A stretch of 18,495 nucleotides of DNA, taken from DATBMY01 sp036554605. GTDB lineage: Bacteria; Acidobacteriota; Blastocatellia; UBA7656. Below, piece by piece: positions 13,439 to 18,495 of this stretch (within the stretch, counting starts at the first letter, position 1; each line of letters opens with the position of its first letter). The DNA is taken from NCBI GenBank assembly GCA_036554605.1, contig DATBMY010000350.1, positions 1 to 18,495 of the forward strand, written 5' to 3'. The notes beneath the pieces were generated by a model, which was not told the DNA's origin, did no database searches, and saw nothing but the letters and a program-made list of their open reading frames with translations. The position numbers were made by a program, and so were the translations under genes.

Positions 13439-14449
13439 ATGGCAGACGAGCCCAAAGATATACCGCCAAATCCGGATAAAGAGAGCGCCGAGCAGCCGGA
13501 AGAGCCCAGGACGCCCATTTCCGAACCGTCAAAACCCGGCGAGAGGGTAGAAACCGTAGGCGCCGACATCCCTGAAAAAGCGCAACCGCTTCCACCCGAA
13601 GCAGGTTCCGTCTCGCCCGCCGACGAAGTAGAATCCAAGGTCAAGGCGACAATTCCACCCGGGGAAAAGGTAAAGACCGAGGCCAAGGTGGAGGCCGCGT
13701 TACCGGGCGTAGAAAAGCCGTCAAAGACGCCAACTCTCGAAGGCGCGTCGGAGAAAGGCAAGCCGGACGTTGCCGTGGAAGGTGAACCGGCAAAACCTAA
13801 GACCGGCGCTCAGACGGCCCGCCCCGCGCCACCGAAGGCGGCTCCGGCCCCGGGGCAAAAGCCAGCACCTCCCGCGAAAAAGGGGCCGGTCATCACGACC
13901 GATATTTCGGGCGACCCTTTCATCGATCGCATAAAAGAGCGGTTTGGTGACTCGATCACTGAGGCCGTAGCGACGCTCAACCAGCAAATACTGCGAGTGA
14001 AAAAATCGGCGTACTTTGAACTTTGCCGCTACCTGCGCGACGACGAAGAATTCCCCTTCGATATGTGCACCGACCTTACGGCGACACACTGGCCCGAGCG
14101 CGCGGGTGAAGAATTTGACATCGTCGTGATGCTGTATTCGGTCTCTCAAAACCGAAGACTAAGGATCAAAACCGCTATTGCAAACGACGAGGCGGCGCCA
14201 AGCGTCACTTCTATATGGGAGGGCGCAAACTGGATGGAGCGTGAAGCCTTCGACATGTTCGGGATCAAATTCGAAGGCCACCCAGACCTCAGGCGAATCT
14301 TGCTCCCGGAGGACTGGCCGGGTTATCCGCTGCGCAAAGAGTATCCCATCGAGTATCGCGATAACGAGTGGACCGACAAGCATCTTCAATATAGGGAGAT
14401 TGATTACGACACCGATCTGATCGACGTGAAGTATGCCCAGCGCAGGTAA
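13439..14449 (+). CDS. nuoC: NADH-quinone oxidoreductase subunit C with a long N-terminal extension
   Basis: The last 185 residues of this 336-residue protein are the complex I 30-kDa subunit, part of the peripheral arm at the NuoB/NuoD interface. The family signature is clear: WMEREAFDMFGIKFEGHPDL (265-284), then RRILLPEDWPGYPLRKEYP (285-303). Residues 1-150 are a Pro/Lys/Glu/Ala-rich, low-complexity region without hydrophobic core; ordinary NuoC proteins are about 150-220 residues and lack it. The extension is in the same frame and uses similar codons, so it looks genuinely translated. ATG 13439 is the likely start, although its ribosome binding site is poor; a TTG at 13427 is in frame. This is the first nuo gene here, with nuoD 45 bases downstream. 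Confidence 0.93.
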   Translation: MADEPKDIPPNPDKESAEQPEEPRTPISEPSKPGERVETVGADIPEKAQPLPPEAGSVSPADEVESKVKATIPPGEKVKTEAKVEAALPGVEKPSKTPTLEGASEKGKPDVAVEGEPAKPKTGAQTARPAPPKAAPAPGQKPAPPAKKGPVITTDISGDPFIDRIKERFGDSITEAVATLNQQILRVKKSAYFELCRYLRDDEEFPFDMCTDLTATHWPERAGEEFDIVVMLYSVSQNRRLRIKTAIANDEAAPSVTSIWEGANWMEREAFDMFGIKFEGHPDLRRILLPEDWPGYPLRKEYPIEYRDNEWTDKHLQYREIDYDTDLIDVKYAQRR

Positions 14450-14494
14450 GCGCCGGAGATTGCCAACTCGATAAAGTTCGGACCAGGCACATAT

Positions 14495-15628
14495 ATGCAA
14501 GAGCAGGATATAGCTGAACGCCAGGAGACGCTGTTCGATGCCGAGGAGATGGTCCTCAACATGGGGCCACAGCACCCTTCCACGCATGGCGTGTTGCGCG
14601 TAGTGCTGAAGCTCGATGGCGAAACGGTCGTCGACCTCGATTGCGATATAGGTTATCTGCACCGCGGCGTCGAGAAGATCGCCGAACACGACACGTACCA
14701 GATGATCACGCCTTACTGGGACAGGCTCGATTATGTCGCGGCGGTCTCAAACGACCTGTGCTACGTGGGGGCGGTCGAAAAACTGCTGCAGGTCGAGGTG
14801 CCTCGCCGGGCCGAATACCTTCGCGTCGCTTTGACCGAGCTTCAGCGCATCGCGTCGCATCTGCTCTGGCTCGGCACGCATGCTATGGACATAGGCGCGG
14901 TCACGGTATTGCTTTACGCTTTCCGCGAGCGCGAAGAGATATTAAAGATACTCGAAGACTTCATCGGCGCGCGCTTGACCGCGCACGCGTTCCGTATCGG
15001 CGGGCTGTGGTGGGACGCTTATCCCGAGTTTGAGGCCCGCGTGCGCGACTTCCTTAAGATTCTCCCCGATAGAATAAGCGAGTACGAAACGCTTCTCAAC
15101 GCCAACCGCATATGGCTCCAGCGCACGGTCGGCATCGGCATCATCTCGGCTGAAGACGCGGTGAATTTGAGCCTCACCGGGCCGGCGCTTCGGGGGTCGG
15201 GCGTAAACTACGACCTGCGCAAAGCGCAGCCCTATTCGGCTTATTCCGAATTCGATTTTGAAATCCCTCTGGGCGAAAACGGCGACACGTATGATCGCTA
15301 CCTCGTTCGGATGGAAGAGATGCGCCAGTCGATCCGCATTATCGAACAGGCGCTCGATGGGCTTCCCGAAGGGCCGGTCATGGCGAAGGTGCCTAAGATA
15401 ATCAAGCCGCCCGTCGGGGAAATCTATCATTCAATCGAGGCCCCGAAAGGCGAGATAGGCGTCTATCTCGTAAGCGATGGGACGGGCAAGCCGTATCGTA
15501 TGCGCATACGCCCGCCTTCATATATAAATCTCCAATCGCTCAAGCGCATGTCAATCGGGCACCTGGTCGCCGACGTAGTGGCCATCATAGGCACGCTCGA
15601 CATCGTGCTGGGAGAGGTTGATCGATAG
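14495..15628 (+). CDS. nuoD: NADH-quinone oxidoreductase subunit D (49 kDa)
   Basis: A 377-residue complex I subunit that forms the quinone pocket with NuoB at the foot of the peripheral arm. It shows the family start motif NMGPQHPSTHGVLR (22-35), whose histidine lies in the quinone site, IGYLHRGVEKIAE (52-64), and the canonical C-terminus (DIVLGEVDR). RIGGLWWD, about residue 167, and SGVNYDLRKAQPY, about residue 240, are also typical. Length is normal for a stand-alone NuoD. NuoC and NuoD are separate, not fused as in E. coli. No strong ribosome binding site precedes ATG 14495. nuoH follows after 82 bases; nuoE, F and G, which often lie between, are absent. Confidence 0.96.
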   Translation: MQEQDIAERQETLFDAEEMVLNMGPQHPSTHGVLRVVLKLDGETVVDLDCDIGYLHRGVEKIAEHDTYQMITPYWDRLDYVAAVSNDLCYVGAVEKLLQVEVPRRAEYLRVALTELQRIASHLLWLGTHAMDIGAVTVLLYAFREREEILKILEDFIGARLTAHAFRIGGLWWDAYPEFEARVRDFLKILPDRISEYETLLNANRIWLQRTVGIGIISAEDAVNLSLTGPALRGSGVNYDLRKAQPYSAYSEFDFEIPLGENGDTYDRYLVRMEEMRQSIRIIEQALDGLPEGPVMAKVPKIIKPPVGEIYHSIEAPKGEIGVYLVSDGTGKPYRMRIRPPSYINLQSLKRMSIGHLVADVVAIIGTLDIVLGEVDR

Positions 15629-15710
15629 CCGCTTTAATTCCGGAGTCGCGGGCCGCTCTCTTACCGCGCAGTTTAAGTCGCGCCCGCCGCTTCGAAATCA
15701 GGATGGTTTT

Positions 15711-17054
15711 ATGCCTGTTCTGCCCGCATCTTTCATGCTTGCAGCCCCCGAATGGGTGCGCAGCCTGACAAACGAAGCGCCCAACAACGCCTTCTGGGCC
15801 AACTATGTCGTCTGGCCGGTAATTCAGATTATCATCGTGCTTTTCGTGATATTGACGCTCGTCGCCTATCTGGTATATGTCGAGCGCAAGGTATCAGCCT
15901 TTATACAGGCACGCCTCGGTCCCATGCGCGTAGGGCCCTGGGGATTGTTACAGCCCGCGGCCGACGGCCTGAAGTTGCTGCTGAAGGAAGACATCATTCC
16001 GTTGAAGGCCGACCGCAATGTCTTCTCCATAGCACCAATAATCTCGGTCGTTGCCGCGCTCGTCGTGCTGGCGGTCATCCCGTGGGGCGCGGCATGGGCG
16101 ACGATTGCAAATATCAACATCGGGCTTTTATTCATACTCGCGGTCTCGTCGGTCGGCGTGCTGGGACTCGTGCTCGCGGGGTGGGCGTCGAATTCGAAGT
16201 ATTCGATGCTGGGCGCGCTCCGCTCAGCGGCGCAGATGGTCAGCTATGAAATAGGGATGGGGCTTTCGATAATCGGCGCGCTGATGTTTGCCAGGACGCT
16301 CTCGATGTCGGGCATAATCGAGGCGCAGCAGGCCGACGGCGTCTGGTATGTTTTTTTTCAGCCCGTGGCTTTTCTCGTTTATATAGTAAGCGCGCTCGGT
16401 GAAACCAACCGCGCCCCATTCGATCTGCCGGAAGCCGAATCGGAACTCGTCGCCGGATACCATACGGAGTATTCGGGCTTCCGATGGGCACTATTCTTTA
16501 TGGCTGAATACACGGCGATGATAGTCACTTCGGCCGTCGCGGTGACGCTCTTTTTGGGAGGCTGGTCGCTGTTCGGTCTGGAGAATACGGTCCGGAGTTT
16601 TGCCGGCGACACGATTTACGTGCTCTTCAGCATCGCGGTCTTTGCTCTCAAGATAGCCGTCCTGATCTACGCCTATATGTGGATTCGCTGGACGTGGCCG
16701 CGCTACCGCTACGACCAGTTGATGGAACTTGGCTGGAAGTGGATGATACCGGCAGGGCTTGCTAATATAGTCCTGACTGGAATCTGGTATGTTCTGGCTC
16801 TGCCGGAATCGCGGGGCGGGCTTTTAGGGTTGATGGCCGAAGAAGGCGGAAGACTCGTACCGACCGGCGCGGGAATCATTTATTTCATCGCTACCGGGCT
16901 TCTCGCAACGACGCCTGTAGTCTGGGCGGTGCTTGTACTGATAAATCGCCGCTCGCGCGATTTCAATCTTACCGAGCAGCGCCAGCTACAGATACGGCTC
17001 CGCCAGGAAAGGCTAGAGAAGCGGCCCGAGCCCGAGCCGCAGACAGCGGAATAG
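15711..17054 (+). CDS. nuoH: NADH-quinone oxidoreductase subunit H, with C-terminal extension
   Basis: A 447-residue membrane subunit that joins the quinone site to the proton-pumping arm of complex I. Conserved signatures: VERKVSAFIQARLGPMRVGP (57-76), QPAADGLKLLLKED (81-94), SNSKYSMLGALRSAAQMVSY (160-179) and ETNRAPFDLPEAESELVAGY (231-250), whose acidic residues line the quinone channel. The NuoH core ends near 362; typical proteins are 320-350 residues. Here a further hydrophobic segment (about 388-411) and a charged tail rich in Arg, Glu, Pro and Gln follow. I chose ATG 15711 with AGGATGG upstream; a TTG at 15618 overlapping the nuoD end is also in frame but adds non-conserved residues. 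Confidence 0.95.
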   Translation: MPVLPASFMLAAPEWVRSLTNEAPNNAFWANYVVWPVIQIIIVLFVILTLVAYLVYVERKVSAFIQARLGPMRVGPWGLLQPAADGLKLLLKEDIIPLKADRNVFSIAPIISVVAALVVLAVIPWGAAWATIANINIGLLFILAVSSVGVLGLVLAGWASNSKYSMLGALRSAAQMVSYEIGMGLSIIGALMFARTLSMSGIIEAQQADGVWYVFFQPVAFLVYIVSALGETNRAPFDLPEAESELVAGYHTEYSGFRWALFFMAEYTAMIVTSAVAVTLFLGGWSLFGLENTVRSFAGDTIYVLFSIAVFALKIAVLIYAYMWIRWTWPRYRYDQLMELGWKWMIPAGLANIVLTGIWYVLALPESRGGLLGLMAEEGGRLVPTGAGIIYFIATGLLATTPVVWAVLVLINRRSRDFNLTEQRQLQIRLRQERLEKRPEPEPQTAE

Positions 17055-17056
17055 AT

Positions 17057-17182
17057 TCAGGGACCAGGAGTCAGGGGCCGGAGATCAGGGGACATAGTAT
17101 TTCAAATTTGCTATTTCACGTTTTAAATACTGTTTCAATGTCCACCAGTCCCTGATCCCGACCCCTGTCTCCTGATCCCTGA
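17057..17182. repeat. 126-bp palindromic repeat (MITE/REP-like) between nuoH and nuoI
   Basis: The outer arms (17057-17077 and 17162-17182) are inverted copies of TCAGGGAYCAGGAGWCAGGG and the next G, matching at 19 of 21 bases. Inner arms continue the symmetry: GATCAGGG 17083-17090 with CCCTGATC 17150-17157, GGACAT 17090-17095 with ATGTCC 17138-17143, and GTATTT 17097-17102 with AAATAC 17125-17130, around an AT-rich centre. It encodes nothing. It looks like a dispersed intergenic repeat; no target duplication is evident. As RNA it would fold into a long hairpin inside the nuo transcript. Confidence 0.75.
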
Positions 17183-17196
17183 TAAGAGAGGGAATT

Positions 17197-17742
17197 ATGC
17201 CTGCAGCGAACGTGCAAGGAAGAAAACGGACTCTGGGTGGTATGCTCAGGCGTCTCTTACTGGTTGATCTGTTCAAAGGTCTCGCGCTGACCTTCAAATA
17301 TAATGCCCGCGCGCTCGTCGAGCCGCGCGACGGCGGGAACCCAAACCAGGCCATCTATACCGAGCAGTACCCGCTCGAACCGGCGCGAGTCTCGGAGAGG
17401 TTCCGCGGCGCGCCGCGCCTGAACCTCGATCCCGAAACTGGAGGGACGCTTTGCATCGCGTGCGACCTGTGCGCGCTTGCCTGTCCCGTCGACTGTATCG
17501 AGGTCGGCTCAATTCGACGCGAGGTGCGCGACGGCGATAAGGTTAATAAGAAGAAGGTCCTCACGACTTTTATCTTCGATACCTCGCGCTGCATGTTTTG
17601 CAACCTCTGTTCTGAGGCCTGCCCCACGGATTGCCTTGAGCTGACGCAAAGCTTCGAGCTTGCCGTCTATCATCGCTCGGGATTTCGCTGGGACCGGGAG
17701 ATGCTGGAAAAAGGGATCAATTACGTGCGCTATACGAAATAG
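17197..17742 (+). CDS. nuoI: NADH-quinone oxidoreductase subunit I (two 4Fe-4S clusters)
   Basis: A 181-residue ferredoxin-like subunit carrying clusters N6a and N6b, which pass electrons towards NuoB and quinone. The two binding motifs are complete: CIACDLCALACP (86-97; Cys 86, 89, 92, 96, with Cys100 following) and CMFCNLCSEACP (132-143; Cys 132, 135, 138, 142, with Cys146). The N-terminal amphipathic stretch (about 12-40) would lie against the membrane arm. AGAGGGA precedes the ATG. Size is normal. It is separated from nuoH by the palindromic repeat, but orientation and context keep it in the same operon. Confidence 0.96.
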   Translation: MPAANVQGRKRTLGGMLRRLLLVDLFKGLALTFKYNARALVEPRDGGNPNQAIYTEQYPLEPARVSERFRGAPRLNLDPETGGTLCIACDLCALACPVDCIEVGSIRREVRDGDKVNKKKVLTTFIFDTSRCMFCNLCSEACPTDCLELTQSFELAVYHRSGFRWDREMLEKGINYVRYTK

Positions 17743-17756
17743 AGACAGTATTGAAA

Positions 17757-17777
17757 TTTGAAATCACAAATTTCAAA
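17757..17777. repeat. Short AT-rich inverted repeat between nuoI and nuoJ
   Basis: TTTGAAAT (17757-17764) pairs with ATTTCAAA (17770-17777) around CACAA. The left arm is part of a tandem GAAATTTGAAAT, and a similar CAAATTTG lies in the centre of the palindrome upstream, suggesting one family of small intergenic repeats. There is no T-run, so it is not a terminator. Confidence 0.6.
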
Positions 17778-17798
17778 CCGCCCCACCCCTGAGGAGAT

Positions 17799-18371
17799 AT
17801 GCAACTATACGGATGGGAAGCAGTGCTTTTCTATGTGCTGGCGATAATGACCCTGTTTATGGCGGTATTCGTCGTCACCGCGCGCATCGCCGTGCATTCG
17901 GCCCTCTTTTTGATCTCGGCGCTCGTCAACATGGCGTTGCTGTTCATACTGCTGCGCTCCGAATTCGTCGCGGGCGTGCAGATACTTGTTTACGTCGGCG
18001 GCGTTATGGTCCTTTTTCTGTTCGTCATCATGCTTGTGCGGACGCGCGCCGAAGAAGAGGCCCGCGTCGAGCTGTACACGAAGCAGACCTGGCCCGCGGT
18101 CATAGTCGCGCTGCTGCTCGCCGTCTCGTTTTACTTTTCGATGAACCCGGCGCAGGCGGCTTTTCGCCCGCCCGAAAACCAGGCTCGACAAACGACTGTC
18201 GGGTCGACTGCAGGCGCGGGCGCAATCTCTGATAATACCGAATCGGTAGGACAGGCCCTTTACAGGAACGCCGCGCTGCCGTTCGAGATTGCATCGCTGC
18301 TGTTGCTTGTGGCCATAGTCGGCGCGGTGCTGCTGGCGCGAGGCTCGAAGCAAGAGAAGTATTACGAATGA
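17799..18371 (+). CDS. nuoJ: NADH-quinone oxidoreductase subunit J
   Basis: A 190-residue membrane subunit of the complex I arm. Five hydrophobic helices are visible: about 8-26, 31-51, 57-80, 98-115 and 163-182. The third contains the family signature VQILVYVGGVMVLFLFVIML (60-79), which holds the pi-bulge helix of NuoJ. The stretch 117-160, between helices four and five, is a longer, polar, Gly/Ala/Thr-rich loop than usual. AGGAG precedes the ATG at a good distance. It follows nuoI by 56 bases and is probably in the same transcript. Confidence 0.92.
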   Translation: MQLYGWEAVLFYVLAIMTLFMAVFVVTARIAVHSALFLISALVNMALLFILLRSEFVAGVQILVYVGGVMVLFLFVIMLVRTRAEEEARVELYTKQTWPAVIVALLLAVSFYFSMNPAQAAFRPPENQARQTTVGSTAGAGAISDNTESVGQALYRNAALPFEIASLLLLVAIVGAVLLARGSKQEKYYE

Positions 18372-18415
18372 CGTTCTTATAAGGACCCCTAATCTCTTGA
18401 ATGACGGAGGACGAC

Positions 18416-18495
18416 GTGACCAGTCTGCTCGCAAGTGTGTTCGCCTACGTTGCCCCGATTCTTTTTCAGACCGATCAGTCAATGCTCAAGCGGTT
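18416..18495 (+). CDS. Start of a further gene, possibly nuoK, cut by the window edge
   Basis: A GTG at 18416 preceded by GGAGG (18406-18410) opens a frame that runs to the right edge, giving 26 residues: MTSLLASVFAYVAP, then ILFQTDQSMLKR. An in-frame ATG at 18401 overlaps the ribosome binding site and is less likely. By position after nuoJ, nuoK is expected, but this N-terminus does not resemble the usual short NuoK start (a histidine-containing HYL motif within ten residues). It may be a NuoK with an N-terminal extension or an unrelated small gene. Confidence 0.5.
   Translation, partial: MTSLLASVFAYVAPILFQTDQSMLKR

Noticed and set aside
13336..13761. Long minus-strand open frame opposite the start of nuoC.
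   Set aside because: Its Ser/Gly-rich product is the antisense shadow of the Pro/Lys/Glu extension, with no ribosome binding site or family content.
1..18495. CRISPR arrays, tRNA genes, transposases, phage genes or toxin-antitoxin pairs.
   Set aside because: No spaced direct-repeat array, tRNA cloverleaf, DDE transposase, integrase or typical toxin was seen on either strand.

Overview
The window looks like chromosomal DNA from a GC-rich Gram-negative bacterium. The best guess is Acidobacteriota of the Blastocatellia type. This is inferred from the mix of an XrtA/PEP-CTERM-style exopolysaccharide cluster, a split nuo operon and intergenic repeats built on CAGGGATCAGG and AAATTTCAAA. No rRNA or marker gene here settles it.

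Left part (1 to about 10.5 kb) is an envelope polysaccharide region, mostly on the minus strand. Read in the direction of transcription, the main block starts at about 10466: a chain-length determinant (Wzz/GumC type), an ExeA/GspA-like AAA ATPase, a CpsD-like P-loop protein with a damaged kinase signature, a membrane phosphoglycosyl transferase of the WcaJ/EpsB type, a Wza-like export protein and a small XRE regulator. Together they would prime a lipid-linked sugar, control chain length and export the polymer. Past a plus-strand gene for an unrecognised protein ending in a sigma-region-4-like HTH (2600-3832), a second minus-strand unit has a family 2 glycosyltransferase followed by an ATP-grasp enzyme cut by the window edge.

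Middle part (10.5 to 13.4 kb) is regulatory and small-gene territory on the plus strand. A consensus sigma-70 promoter (10619-10647) drives a PAS/LuxR regulator and a small PqqD-like protein. Next comes a 395-base non-coding stretch with two hairpins carrying the same G-rich loop, then an 11-bp-period direct repeat resembling a Pho box placed over the -35 region of two small unknown genes. A small minus-strand gene follows. After it is a strong promoter with an AT-rich upstream tract that leads into a compactly folded, non-coding stretch (about 13048-13181), the best candidate for an undescribed RNA in the window.

Right part (13.4 kb to the end) is a respiratory complex I operon, nuoC-D-H-I-J plus the start of a further gene. 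nuoA, B, E, F and G are absent from this order. NuoC has a long disordered N-terminal extension and NuoH a C-terminal extension. A 126-bp palindromic repeat sits between nuoH and nuoI, and a short AT-rich inverted repeat between nuoI and nuoJ.
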